Below are positions 19,601-27,650 of a DNA stretch of 64,000 nt, piece after piece (within the stretch, counting starts at the first letter, position 1; each line of letters begins with the position of its first letter). The DNA lies in assembly GCA_964397565.1 (NCBI GenBank), contig CAYNJC010000022.1, positions 1 to 64,000 on the forward strand, read 5' to 3'. Source of the stretch: JAPLST01 sp964397565. Lineage in GTDB: Bacteria; Auribacterota; UBA3054; JAPLST01. A model generated the notes under the pieces. That model ran no database searches. It was given only the letters and a program-made list of their open reading frames with translations, and was not told where the DNA came from. The translations under genes were made by a program, and so were the position numbers.

Positions 19601-21014
19601 TCATGCGATAGCGGTCGTGCACGAACAGTTGGTTGTTCCAGCGCGCCATGCCGTAGTTGTCTACCGTGGTGCGGCCGCTGTTTTCGTTTACGCCGCCCTT
19701 CAGCATCTCGCCGTTGGACCAGACGATGCCTTGGCCATTGCGCGTGATCGGCAGGGGGATGCGGATGACTTTGTTAATGCTCGTGAAATAGAGATTGGTT
19801 TGAGCGTCAATGCTGATGCTGCCATCGGATTGCCCGAAGTCGGTCACGACGCCGTCCGCGCGCACATACTTGCCGACGCCCGGCAAGGTGGTCAGATTCA
19901 CCTGGCCGATGCAGTCGAGCGCCTGGCCGGTGATTTGGTTGAACTTGACGATGCGTGTGTTCCCGCCGTCGGCGACCCAGACAATGTTCGTGTCGAACGG
20001 ATCGAAGCAAAAGCCACGCGCCCAACGGAGCTGGTTGGTGCCAAACATGCGCTGGGCGCTCATGCCGTTCGAGAAGGGCGGGCGGAAGACCATCACGCGC
20101 GGGCCGGGCGCCAAGTCGCTTTGGCCGTCGAGGACGAAGACCTCGTGCGTCTGCGGGTGGACGCGCACGCCGGTCGGATGATACATTTTGTTCAGCGCCG
20201 TGCCGGAGCTACTGGCGGTGAAGCTGGTCTGGCCGAACACCAGCGTGGCGGTCTTGGCGCCGTTGGTGAAGCAGAGCACGCGATTGTTGAACGCGTCGGC
20301 GACCCAAATGTTGCCGGCGGCATCCACCTCCACGCCGGCGGAGAACGCGCCGATAGTGGAGCCATAGATCCACTGGGTGTTCAGTGTCGTGGCACTGGTG
20401 GCCGGCGGCGTGGTCGTGTTGTTGGGCGAGCGATTGGTGAAGCTGGTCTGGCCCCAGACCTCGTCCGCGATCTGATCCGTCTCGAACGGATCAATATACT
20501 TAAGCACGCGGTTGTTGCACAAGTCCACCACGTAGAAGTTGCCGTTCGTATCGGTGGCCATCATGCCGGAGCGCGGTGCTTCGGAGGTGCTGCTGACATA
20601 CGGAAACGGCAGCAGCGCGAGCGTCGCGGCGCTGGGCGGCAGAAACTGGATGTTGTTGCCGTTGGCAGCGCCGGTGTCCCACATGGCCGGCTGGCCAATG
20701 ACGATGTCCGCCGAAGGATATGGCCCGTTTGGCAGCGTCACCGGCTGCCACCCTTTGAAACCGAGAATGCGATTGTTGGCCGCGTCAAATAAGTAATAGC
20801 GCACCGGACTCTTGCTGGTGTCAATGTGGACGCCGCAAGTGCTCGCGCCGGCATACGGCACAATCCGATTCTGCATGATCTCTTCCTGGCGCGTCGTGCC
20901 GAGGAACTTGCTGATGGCCAGATCCATCGCCGGCAAAGGCGTGGCCGCGAAAGCGGCGGACAGCGTCAGCGTTGCGCCAATCAGGATGGCTATAAACCAT
21001 GAGATTTGCTTCAT
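16629..21014 (-). CDS. Secreted NHL-repeat/Ig-module protein with PEP-CTERM tail, copy 6 (long form, first of array)
   Basis: About 1461 aa from ATG 21014 (MKQISWFIAILIGATL); an in-frame TTG at 21026 is less likely. Signal peptide to AAFA, NHL-type blades, three Ig-like modules, a C-terminal domain of about 360 residues, and VPEPG with a hydrophobic helix and RACRFFV followed by a short extra tail (RNHVGLSH). That extra tail after the Cys-Arg end is unusual, because the sorting signal normally ends the protein; the stop codon shared by the other copies is missing here. A perfect TTGACA-17-TATACT promoter lies upstream, giving a leader of about 54 nt. It is the promoter-proximal gene of the array. 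Confidence 0.92.
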   Translation of the reverse strand: MKQISWFIAILIGATLTLSAAFAATPLPAMDLAISKFLGTTRQEEIMQNRIVPYAGASTCGVHIDTSKSPVRYYLFDAANNRILGFKGWQPVTLPNGPYPSADIVIGQPAMWDTGAANGNNIQFLPPSAATLALLPFPYVSSTSEAPRSGMMATDTNGNFYVVDLCNNRVLKYIDPFETDQIADEVWGQTSFTNRSPNNTTTPPATSATTLNTQWIYGSTIGAFSAGVEVDAAGNIWVADAFNNRVLCFTNGAKTATLVFGQTSFTASSSGTALNKMYHPTGVRVHPQTHEVFVLDGQSDLAPGPRVMVFRPPFSNGMSAQRMFGTNQLRWARGFCFDPFDTNIVWVADGGNTRIVKFNQITGQALDCIGQVNLTTLPGVGKYVRADGVVTDFGQSDGSISIDAQTNLYFTSINKVIRIPLPITRNGQGIVWSNGEMLKGGVNENSGRTTVDNYGMARWNNQLFVHDRYRMMVWTNYKAAVDFQSADFVIGQSAMDKNEQYPAGGATFEGRWISMLHASEGSNVLFVTTDWKTFMFRLPITNGGVRYAAFKTIDGGSGISYKWADDNNPCGPLGIGSVCYDPVSNVLWATSGARVLRIRNIFDDFPLVDLVLGQTNKTGSLRNKGKWISDSGPFTVDATDMADPSQVYLDNYRNLYVVDGRYEGGGNIRVVRFNEAKTYPVGGTIFPNTSADAVFCKPNLTTDRTYYDVNRPGTPITLAFNSANEMVLTEDTYSGSQGMHLYFYPTPQQTNVVNPQPTQIINTYLGQPAYCFFDGPVFVLQDHTWARVIFHVPRPIAPLVFVTNTIVTVTSASTALGGTNAHLVGTMQWSNERGGGGAFPATSPWQVTGIALQFGANLLTVSGTNTGGIVGSDAITITRAFLRGEGTPAISITNAPQSFPNGVTSCALGGVANQHAVGYISWSNNRGGSGSVAATSAWVITGIPLGGGANLISVSATNVFGSNAVASITMTRAPGPGEGAPYVDATTPDITVDESSTVYAINGTNNQNVVGIMWWTNALGGGGTLAAVTPWTIPDVPLQLGDNVITVAGSNVYGDVAADSVRIARDTVITSTNWQTLAVTNGMGYAGAGAGLRMNESSTLVKNYDRDGYVYLQAMASAGNPRTQSIWRVRASTLSSMATDAWQLTIGGIPCNGGGGEPGQTWVKCSNVFYAAMWCQFGIPNGGPWYWSWYGFYTTNAAGTPATLGADPATPLIARATGDDFPGAARNIGGIWSWTNVSALNAICTDRYKNSLDAQVRRWSGVGSLTTLSEKETEGVNTAYATSILDPKQNGRALFLDATAAGGQNWIWCATNLFAGATNIQNAERRYQIPGSMTSDAIVDLALLNHPNFYGNMLLAASVWTGSRKVYLYNLERPDLAPLDITPATGLSQWRNTLATHEGYLFMNYDAGSEAPGIMRLSLIDFDLQPIGVPEPGVLFALLAPALLSMRACRFFVRNHVGLSH

Positions 21015-21051
21015 AATTAAGAGCAATTGTGTGAATGTTAACTTGCAGTAT

Positions 21052-21119
21052 GCATTCAGTCAGTGTATACATTTAGTATACCGCAATTACACCGCGCTGT
21101 CAATCAGAAAAGCCAACTT
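21052..21119 (-). repeat. Duplicated promoter segment, copy B
   Basis: Partner of 16581-16648 in the same orientation. The match ends just before the stop codon of the upstream oxidoreductase gene, so it marks the upstream edge of the duplicated unit. Confidence 0.85.
21075..21103 (-). promoter_or_regulatory. Sigma70-type promoter of NHL copy 6 and the array
   Basis: Read on the minus strand, TTGACA (21098-21103), a 17-base spacer and TATACT (21075-21080). The predicted start near 21068 leaves a leader of about 54 nt before ATG 21014. Nearly identical to the promoter before copy 5. Confidence 0.82.
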
Positions 21120-21121
21120 GG

Positions 21122-22105
21122 TTAGTGCGCGACAACCACCGTGCGGCGTGTCTCAATCGCGCGGTCGGCCGCCAGCGTCAATCGCAAGGTGCGCAAACTG
21201 TCCGCATAGGTGCACGGATTTGCGCGCCAGTCGTCGCGCGCCAGCATCCGCAGAAAGACAACATTTTCGTGCGCATACATTGAGCCGCGCGCGCAGGCAT
21301 ACGCACGAATGCGTGTGCCATCGTCCACGGTCAAGACTTGGGTGCCGAGATTCAGCCGATAGACGCGTTTTTCGCCGCTCAAATGAATTTCATTGCGCCA
21401 GCTATCAGCCAGCCACGAATGCGTGTGCGTGCCGACCATGCCGTTCTCAAAGTGCAGACACAACGCCAGCGTTTCGTCAATGGTGTAGGTGCCGCGCTTG
21501 GGTTGCGCTGGATTATGCGCCAGGCCGCAGACCGTGCGCACCTCGCCGAACAGGCAGCGCAGCAGATCGAAATTGTGCGTGGCTTGATCTATCAGCGCGC
21601 CGCCGGATTTTTGCTTGTCAAAGAACCAGGCCGGCATCGTGCGTTCGCGGCTCATCGGACAGCCATAGAACGATTGCACGACGCGCAGCGTGTCGTCCGC
21701 CATCGCCGCGCGCAGGCGCGCCACCAGCGGCGCGGCGCGGAACACGTAGCCGATCTGCACCTTGGCCGCAAGCCGCGCCAATGCACGCGCAATCCCGGCC
21801 GCAACGGTCGCATCCCGTTCGACCGGTTTTTCACAAAAGACGGCTATGCCACGCCGCGCACAGTCCAGCAACGGTTCGCGCCGCACTTGTGGCGGCGTGC
21901 ACAACCAGACGGCATCCAGCGCCTCGCGTGCCAGCATGTCATGAAAGTAACGATACGGCCGGCCGCCGAATTCCGCAATCCGGTGCTGCAGCGTGGCCGC
22001 TTTGATGTCACACAACGCGACCACGCGCACATCCCGCCGCGTCTGCAGAAAACGCAAATGCACGGCCGATATGCCGCCCACACCAATAAAACCAACCTTG
22101 ATCAT
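21122..22105 (-). CDS. Gfo/Idh/MocA family NAD(P)-dependent oxidoreductase
   Basis: 327 aa, usual length for the family. The N-terminus (MIKVGFIGVGGISAVHL) is a Rossmann dinucleotide-binding fold with GxGGxS. WLCTPP and the CEKPVER stretch (EKP motif, the catalytic or cofactor-positioning lysine in this family) follow at about residues 67-97. The C-terminal half fits the usual alpha/beta substrate domain. Members oxidise or reduce sugars, sugar acids or inositols in the cytoplasm; the exact substrate cannot be read. A Shine-Dalgarno-like GGAG sits about 6 nt before the ATG. The next gene upstream encodes a sugar isomerase/epimerase-like TIM barrel, a common pairing in carbohydrate catabolism. 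A 172-bp repeat-containing spacer separates them. Confidence 0.9.
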   Translation of the reverse strand: MIKVGFIGVGGISAVHLRFLQTRRDVRVVALCDIKAATLQHRIAEFGGRPYRYFHDMLAREALDAVWLCTPPQVRREPLLDCARRGIAVFCEKPVERDATVAAGIARALARLAAKVQIGYVFRAAPLVARLRAAMADDTLRVVQSFYGCPMSRERTMPAWFFDKQKSGGALIDQATHNFDLLRCLFGEVRTVCGLAHNPAQPKRGTYTIDETLALCLHFENGMVGTHTHSWLADSWRNEIHLSGEKRVYRLNLGTQVLTVDDGTRIRAYACARGSMYAHENVVFLRMLARDDWRANPCTYADSLRTLRLTLAADRAIETRRTVVVAH

Positions 22106-22140
22106 AGCTGCTCCGCTCGTTTGCTTAGGTTTGCCTCCCC

Positions 22141-22260
22141 ACCCGCCTTGCGCCGGTGGAAGGAGAGATTGGGGTGAGCACCGGCGCAGTCTCCTTCACT
22201 CTCATTCACCCATGGTACCGCCACGGCGGTACCGCGGGGGTCTCTGCGCACCCACCCGTA
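22141..22260. repeat. Interspersed intergenic repeat with variable hairpin, copy 1
   Basis: Shares with 49511-49621 the blocks CGGTGGA, AGAGATTGGG, TTCACCCA and GGGGGTCTCTGC in the same order. Between the last two blocks lies a perfect hairpin (GGTACCGCC/GGCGGTACC) whose sequence differs from the hairpin of the other copy. Confidence 0.7.
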
Positions 22261-22277
22261 CTGCAGGAACGATTCTT

Positions 22278-23096
22278 TCATAACAGTACTTGCTCGAGAT
22301 AGGCGACCGTGGCGCGAATGTCAGCCGCCTGTTGCGGCCCGCTGATTTCTCGCTCAATGATGTATTCGCCCGCAAAGCCAATGCTTTCCAACCGCGCGAC
22401 AAATTCAGGGAAGCGCACCCGGCCTTCACCCACTTTCACTTCGTGCCCGAGCTGCATCGGATCGGTCGGGTACAAGGCATCCTTGGCATGCACATTGCGC
22501 ACATACCCGCCAAAGACATCCAGTGCATCAATCGGATTGCCACGCCCGTACAAGATCAAATTGGCCGGATCAAGATTGATGCCGAGATTGCCGGTGCCGA
22601 CGCATTCGATCAGGCGTAGCATCGTCACCGGGGTTTCCTGGCCGGTTTCAAACCAAAACTGCAGACCAAGCGTGCGCGCGTGCTCGGCAATCTCTTTGAC
22701 CACCGCGACCAGTTCGCCAAAGAGCGGGTCCTTGGGACATTCGGGAATGAAGCCCAAATGGGTGATGAGCGCCGGCACGCCGGCGGCGTGCGCAAAGTCG
22801 AGCGCGGCATGCATGGTCGCCACGCGTTGCGCGCGATACGCCGGCGGCACCAGCCCGAGTGTGTCCGGCCCGTCCACCAAGTCCCACACAGCCGGCCCGG
22901 GCCAGCCGGCCCAGAAGCCGGTGACACGCACCGCCGCGCGCGCCGCCTCCGCGCGCACCGTCTTGGCGTAGTCGGCCGTCCACAGGGCCGGGCTCCAACT
23001 GACGAGCTGACACGTGCGCAGCCCAAACGCGGTCAGTTCACTGAATACCGGCGCGCGTTCCGGCAGGCCGACCAGCACACCAATTCGAGACGTCAT
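22278..23096 (-). CDS. Sugar phosphate isomerase/epimerase-like TIM-barrel protein
   Basis: 272 aa. The fold pattern is that of the xylose-isomerase-like/AP-endonuclease-2 superfamily: RIGVLVGLPERAP at the N-terminus, CQLVSW, THLGFIPE, FWFETGQETP (metal-ligand Glu), GINLDPANLILYG (Asp and Asn), VHAKDA (His) and a late EREISGP (Glu). These positions match the divalent-metal ligands of the family. Members isomerise or epimerise sugars or inositol derivatives. The start codon overlaps the tsaE stop (ATGA), indicating translational coupling. The neighbouring Gfo/Idh/MocA oxidoreductase makes a shared catabolic role plausible; the substrate is unknown. Confidence 0.86.
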   Translation of the reverse strand: MTSRIGVLVGLPERAPVFSELTAFGLRTCQLVSWSPALWTADYAKTVRAEAARAAVRVTGFWAGWPGPAVWDLVDGPDTLGLVPPAYRAQRVATMHAALDFAHAAGVPALITHLGFIPECPKDPLFGELVAVVKEIAEHARTLGLQFWFETGQETPVTMLRLIECVGTGNLGINLDPANLILYGRGNPIDALDVFGGYVRNVHAKDALYPTDPMQLGHEVKVGEGRVRFPEFVARLESIGFAGEYIIEREISGPQQAADIRATVAYLEQVLL

Positions 23097-23554
23097 AGCG
23101 ATACCTGTGGTGAAAGTGAAATGGATGTTTCGTTAAAGCGGCGGGTGTGCAGCGCGATAACCGCGCAGTCCAGCCAGCGCGTCTGGGCCGGCAGCACGGC
23201 GGCAAAGCGGTCGGCCCATTCAACCAGGCAGATGCTGGCCGGCGTGCAATAGTCAGCCCAGCCCAGCGCGGCGATTTCAGCCGCAACGGTAATGCGATAA
23301 AAATCAAAATGGAACACCGGCGCCAACGCGGCGCGATATTCATGCACCAGCGCAAAGGTGGGGCTGCCATGAAACACCGCCGGCGTGCCGTGCAGCGCCA
23401 TGATCACGCCGCGCGCAAAGGCGGTTTTGCCCGCGCCCAGCGGCCCGATAAGGCCGACCACCGCGCCCGGCGCAAGTGTTGCGGCAAACTGTGCCGCCGC
23501 CGCGCGCGTCGCAGCCTCGCTGCTGCTGGTGACGTCAAAGTGCGAAGTGCTCAT
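23093..23554 (-). CDS. tsaE: tRNA threonylcarbamoyladenosine biosynthesis ATPase TsaE
   Basis: 153 aa from ATG 23554 (MSTSHFDVTSSSEAATR). The same frame is open further upstream but inside thiL, so the internal start is preferred; it gives the normal family size. Motifs: Walker A GPLGAGKTAF, SPTFALVHEY (switch I-like), HFDFYR, and VEWADRF near the C-terminus. TsaE is the ATPase that supports the TsaB-TsaD complex in making t6A37 on ANN-decoding tRNAs. It overlaps the end of thiL by 20 bp and the start of the next gene by 4 bp, so it is part of a tightly packed operon. tsaB and tsaD are not in this window. Confidence 0.93.
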   Translation of the reverse strand: MSTSHFDVTSSSEAATRAAAAQFAATLAPGAVVGLIGPLGAGKTAFARGVIMALHGTPAVFHGSPTFALVHEYRAALAPVFHFDFYRITVAAEIAALGWADYCTPASICLVEWADRFAAVLPAQTRWLDCAVIALHTRRFNETSISLSPQVSL

Positions 23555-24482
23555 AGCCTTGCGGTGCAACGGGTGCGCCATCCAGGAGGAGCTGGCCGGC
23601 GCCGGCATGTACGTCACCAATAATGTGCAGCGGCCGCTGAAACTGCTGCGCGAACGCGGCGCAGACCGCGCCGGTGACGCACGCCGCTGGTATGGTGCAC
23701 AGCAACTCGAAATCCTCACCGTCATGCAGTGCGGCCTCGAGACTGACCCCGGCATTGCACGGGATCGCGGCGGCGCGCAGCGCGAGCGTGACGCCACTTG
23801 CCTGCGCCAGCCGTGTGCCGTCCAACGCCAGACCGTCGCTGAGATCCATCATCGCCGCCGGCGGCGCGTGTTCCAGCAACCACTGCGCCTCGGCCACGCG
23901 CGGCATGAAATCCAAATGATGCCCGGAGCGCACTGCGCCGCCCAATGGACCGGTGACGACGATCATATCGCCCGGCTGCGCGCCGCGCCGATAGCGCACG
24001 CGTGCCGGCGCAACGGTGCCCAGCATGGTGATGGAAAGTGTCATCCGGGCCGCGCCGACGGTATCGCCGCCGATCACGGTCACGCCGAATTGTTCGGCGC
24101 AGCGCTGCATGCCGCGCAACAAGTCGGCAAGATATGTTTGCGGGGTCGCGGCCGGCAAGGCCAGCGAGAGCAGTGCCCATGTCGGCGTGCCGCCCATCGC
24201 CGCAATATCACTGACATTGACTGCCATTGCCTTCCAGCCGACCCGCGCCGGCGCGTCCGCGGCTGCAAAATGGGTGCCTTCAACCAACGTGTCAAGCGTG
24301 ATCAGTTGATACGCCGTGCCACCCGGCAAGGCTAGCACGGCGGCATCATCGCCAATGCCGCAGATGATCTCCGGCGCAGGCGTGCCCGTGGTCGCAAACA
24401 TGGCGCGCACCATTGTGAGCACGCCCGCTTCACCGCACTGCGCGATGCGGTCGTTATTCGGGTGTGATGACGGCCGTGACAC
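23535..24482 (-). CDS. thiL: Thiamine-monophosphate kinase
   Basis: 315 aa, typical length. ThiL (PurM/SelD-like fold) phosphorylates thiamine monophosphate to thiamine diphosphate. Seen: CGIGDDAAVL and DTLVEGTHF (metal and nucleotide binding), GGTPTWALLSL, GGDTVGAARM (usually GGDTT), MDLSDGLALDG, and HDGEDFELL near the C-terminus. The N-terminal QCGEAGVL corresponds to the ELGEFxLI segment that opens most ThiL proteins, so about 14 residues precede the usual start. The start lies within the last 29 bp of the upstream M16-like gene, and the end overlaps tsaE, consistent with one operon. Confidence 0.94.
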   Translation of the reverse strand: MSRPSSHPNNDRIAQCGEAGVLTMVRAMFATTGTPAPEIICGIGDDAAVLALPGGTAYQLITLDTLVEGTHFAAADAPARVGWKAMAVNVSDIAAMGGTPTWALLSLALPAATPQTYLADLLRGMQRCAEQFGVTVIGGDTVGAARMTLSITMLGTVAPARVRYRRGAQPGDMIVVTGPLGGAVRSGHHLDFMPRVAEAQWLLEHAPPAAMMDLSDGLALDGTRLAQASGVTLALRAAAIPCNAGVSLEAALHDGEDFELLCTIPAACVTGAVCAAFAQQFQRPLHIIGDVHAGAGQLLLDGAPVAPQGYEHFAL

Positions 24483-27117
24483 TGTTTTTTCCTGACGTTG
24501 CCGCGAATGTCGCGCACGGTTGGGCCGTCACATCGCGCCACGCGGTGATCGGCACGGCGGCCTGGCCAAACAGTTGGTTCCAGACCAGTTCATCCAACAC
24601 ATTCCATGGCTCGCTCATCCGCCGCGCCTGCTCGAATTCCGCGCGCGCAATCGCGGCGGTCAAGCCGACACCTTCACCCAAGTCGCGTAAGGCGGCCTGC
24701 GTCACCATTTGCACGCGCCGCACGCCGGGCACCCCCGCTGTGGCATCAAGGTGCAGGCGCAGGTACAGCCAACCGGTCTCATACCCGCTGTAGCTCGTCG
24801 TCGCCACGCGTTGCACGATGGGCAGGCCATCCAGATCACGCCAGGTCAACTGCAGCGTGTCGAGCGCATTGAGCAACGCGCCACAGACAACCTCTGCCAG
24901 GCGCGCGGGCGCATTGCTGGCCGTGCGCGCCGGCGCAAGACTGCCCGAGACCACAAGCGTGTCCGGGCGCTGTGTCGCAAACACGCGCGTCACCGCCGCC
25001 GTGCCCACCGGTTCAGGCGTCACCGCCACGGTAATGTACGGCGGCGTGCTGTGCACGCGATAGCGCTCATGCTGCGCGGCAAAATACCGGCTTTTTTTCT
25101 TGTCGGCAAACGCGCGCAAGTGCAGCCGCAGCTGCTGCTCGACGGCCTGATCGTCAAACGCGCCGGAGATGATTATCACCGTCCCGCGCGGCGTCACAAA
25201 ATCATTGTGAATGTCACTGACATCGCCCCAGGTCAGCGCGTTCAGCGAGGCCACGCTGCCCAACGGATTCAACCGATACGGCGACTGCGCGAAGAGCGCG
25301 TCGCGCGCGACAATGTCCGCCAAGGCGCGCGCCGCCGTGTGCTGTTGCTGGAGTTCCTGCAACACACGCGTCGTCAGGTCATTCACGGTCGGCTTATCCA
25401 GCAGCGGCATACGCCATGCATCGCATAGCAAGGCGAGCGCGTCGGTCAGATACTCCGGCAGCACGGTGGCCCGCAGCGCAAACGTTTGCGGGCCGACTTC
25501 CACCGCGAGCGTCAGGCCGGCCTGCGCGCATTGGGCGGCAAACTTCTGCCGGTCGCGCGTGCGGGTGGCTTGGCACATCGCGCGCCCCAGCACGGTGAAG
25601 ACGCCGTTGTTGACCGGCGTCTCGCACCACAGCCCGCCGACACAGGCAAATTGCACACGCACTACCGGCTCGGCCGTTGTCCGCCGCAAGAGCAGCGTGC
25701 AGCCATTCTCAAGCGTCACGCGCCGCACCGGATAGAGCGTCGTCTGAACCAGTTGCCGTTCCGCCACCGCCACATTGTCGCGCGCCGCCAAGGCGGCCGG
25801 CTTGACGCCTTCTTCCGGCACCAGCACGACGGTCGTCCGCCGCGCGGCACAGATGTACGCCGCACAGACTTGCAGCACCTGCGCGCGCGTCACGCGCCCC
25901 AGCGCGTCGGCATACGCCAGCGCATACGCCGGATTGCCCGCGCGCAAGGCCGCATCGCCGACCCAGCGTGCCGCTATCGCCGGCTGCGTCAGGCGCGCCA
26001 AGCGGCGCGTCTGTAACTGCCGCGCCAGCGCGCTCACTTCTTCATCCGTGCTGATTGTCTGCGCGGCGTTTTCGAGCTCGCGCGCCAGCTGCTGTGCAAC
26101 GCGCGCCGCATTGTTCTGGTCGGCTTCGCCCAGCACCACCAGCGCACTTTGCGCGCGCGGTATCGTCAGCCCGCGCAACGTCATCGGGCGCAGCTCGTGC
26201 TGAGCCGCGCCGGCCGACGCCCAAGCCCGCCGCGCCAGCATGGGCAGGCGCTGTTCGAGCAGTACTGTCGCCACCTCCAGCGCCGCTTCATCACGCGCGC
26301 CACGCAGCGTCGTCACATAGCCAACCAACACTTGGTGGCACGGCACCGGCGCCGCGGCATCCACCCAGCGCGGCGCCGTGCAGGGCGTCAGCGCGTACGC
26401 ATCCCGCGTGCTGACAGGCGTGCGCGGCACAGTCACAAACGCATCCGCCAAGGCGGCCTGCACATGCGCGACCGTCAAATCACCGGCCACCACCAACAGC
26501 ATATTGCCGGCGCCCACATTGGCCTGCAGATAGCGCTCGACATCCGCTTTCTCGATCGTTAAGAATGCGGCCTGATCACCCTGGGTCGGATAGCGCGCCG
26601 GATGCCACGCGTACGCCGCGCCGCGCAGGGATTGCACGGCCATCGCCGCTGCATTCCGATCCCGTTCCGCCAATTGGCGGTTGATGCGCTCGCGCACCCG
26701 CCGCCAGAGCGCATCGTCAACTGAACGCACGCTCACCAGCCGCGCCAGCGCGCGCAACGTCTCTGTCAAATGATCTGCCGTCGTCGTCACCCAGAAACAC
26801 AAGGCGTCATCATCGGTGCGCGACGCAATCCGGATCGGCATATTCGTCGGCGCCGCGTCCAGTATGCTCGCGCGATAACGCTCCATCAGCAGCGCACGCG
26901 CCGCGTTGGCTATCCCCGCACCGTGCCGCCCGGTTTCCGCATACGGGCCGCCCAACAGATATAAGCGCACCGCCACCGTCGGCGCTTGCGGCATCTCGAC
27001 CACCTGTACGACCGGCCCGCCCTCGCCCGCCGTCGTCCGCACGCAGATCGGCAATTCCGCACGCGCACCCGCCGCCAGCAGCAGCACCGCCATGCACACT
27101 AACACGCCGCCGCGCAT
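24454..27117 (-). CDS. M16-family peptidase homologue, two domains, zinc motifs lost
   Basis: About 887 aa from ATG 27117 (MRGGVLVCMAVLLLAAGARAE), chosen because it begins a clean signal peptide; the frame is open to an ATG at 27210. Two M16/pitrilysin-like halves are visible. The first has LGGPYAETGRHGAGIANAAR and MLLVVAGDLT; the second has CVGGLWCETPVNNGVFTVLG and GTVIIISGAFD. In active enzymes the helix after the glycine-rich strand carries HxxEH; here it reads ANAARALL in the first half and GVFTVLG in the second. Both zinc sites therefore look lost. Such non-catalytic M16 proteins usually partner an active subunit. Expected to be periplasmic. It overlaps thiL. Confidence 0.82.
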   Translation of the reverse strand: MRGGVLVCMAVLLLAAGARAELPICVRTTAGEGGPVVQVVEMPQAPTVAVRLYLLGGPYAETGRHGAGIANAARALLMERYRASILDAAPTNMPIRIASRTDDDALCFWVTTTADHLTETLRALARLVSVRSVDDALWRRVRERINRQLAERDRNAAAMAVQSLRGAAYAWHPARYPTQGDQAAFLTIEKADVERYLQANVGAGNMLLVVAGDLTVAHVQAALADAFVTVPRTPVSTRDAYALTPCTAPRWVDAAAPVPCHQVLVGYVTTLRGARDEAALEVATVLLEQRLPMLARRAWASAGAAQHELRPMTLRGLTIPRAQSALVVLGEADQNNAARVAQQLARELENAAQTISTDEEVSALARQLQTRRLARLTQPAIAARWVGDAALRAGNPAYALAYADALGRVTRAQVLQVCAAYICAARRTTVVLVPEEGVKPAALAARDNVAVAERQLVQTTLYPVRRVTLENGCTLLLRRTTAEPVVRVQFACVGGLWCETPVNNGVFTVLGRAMCQATRTRDRQKFAAQCAQAGLTLAVEVGPQTFALRATVLPEYLTDALALLCDAWRMPLLDKPTVNDLTTRVLQELQQQHTAARALADIVARDALFAQSPYRLNPLGSVASLNALTWGDVSDIHNDFVTPRGTVIIISGAFDDQAVEQQLRLHLRAFADKKKSRYFAAQHERYRVHSTPPYITVAVTPEPVGTAAVTRVFATQRPDTLVVSGSLAPARTASNAPARLAEVVCGALLNALDTLQLTWRDLDGLPIVQRVATTSYSGYETGWLYLRLHLDATAGVPGVRRVQMVTQAALRDLGEGVGLTAAIARAEFEQARRMSEPWNVLDELVWNQLFGQAAVPITAWRDVTAQPCATFAATSGKNSVTAVITPE

Positions 27118-27216
27118 CTGCCGCAGCAATCGCAAGTATAAAGATGGCCACGATGTCACGAAGACACTAAGAAGAGGCAGACCTGTGCAATATTTCCGTG
27201 CTGCGCCCATCGTTGC

Positions 27217-27627
27217 TTACCGCATCCGCGCCGTGATTGCCTGCGTCAGTGCGGCGGCATCTTCCTTGCCCAACGAGCCCTGCGGCCATGGCCAGTGAAT
27301 GCCATCATCGGCATAGCGCGGCACCACATGCAGATGCGCATGCGGCACGACCTGGCCCGCGCACGCGCCGCAATTCAACAGAAAATTCATGCCCGCGCAC
27401 TGCAACGCGGCCTGCGCCGCGCGCCCGAGTTGCACGGCCATGCTCATCATCTCGCCGCTCAACGCCGGTTCCGCCAGATACGCCAGTTCCACATGCTGTT
27501 TCGGCACCACCAGCAAATGGCCGCGGGTGATCGGCATGATGTCCAGAAAGGCCAGCACGCGCGCGGTCTCGGCCAGTTTGTAGCACGGAATCTCGCCCGC
27601 CACAATTCTGCAGAATAGGCAACTCAT
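27217..27627 (-). CDS. HIT-family nucleotide hydrolase/transferase
   Basis: 136 aa, typical of bacterial HIT proteins. N-terminal CLFCRIVAGEIPCYKLAE with the CxxC zinc pair, ITRGHLLVVPKQHV in the middle, and the histidine triad PHAHLHVVPR near the C-terminus, containing the nucleophilic histidine. Members hydrolyse dinucleoside polyphosphates or nucleoside phosphoramidates in the cytoplasm. It follows the corrinoid-activator gene by 40 bp and precedes the M16-like gene, so it is probably in the same transcription unit, though no functional link is evident. Confidence 0.93.
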   Translation of the reverse strand: MSCLFCRIVAGEIPCYKLAETARVLAFLDIMPITRGHLLVVPKQHVELAYLAEPALSGEMMSMAVQLGRAAQAALQCAGMNFLLNCGACAGQVVPHAHLHVVPRYADDGIHWPWPQGSLGKEDAAALTQAITARMR

Positions 27628-27650
27628 GGTCTGTGCTCCCTTGCGTCAGT

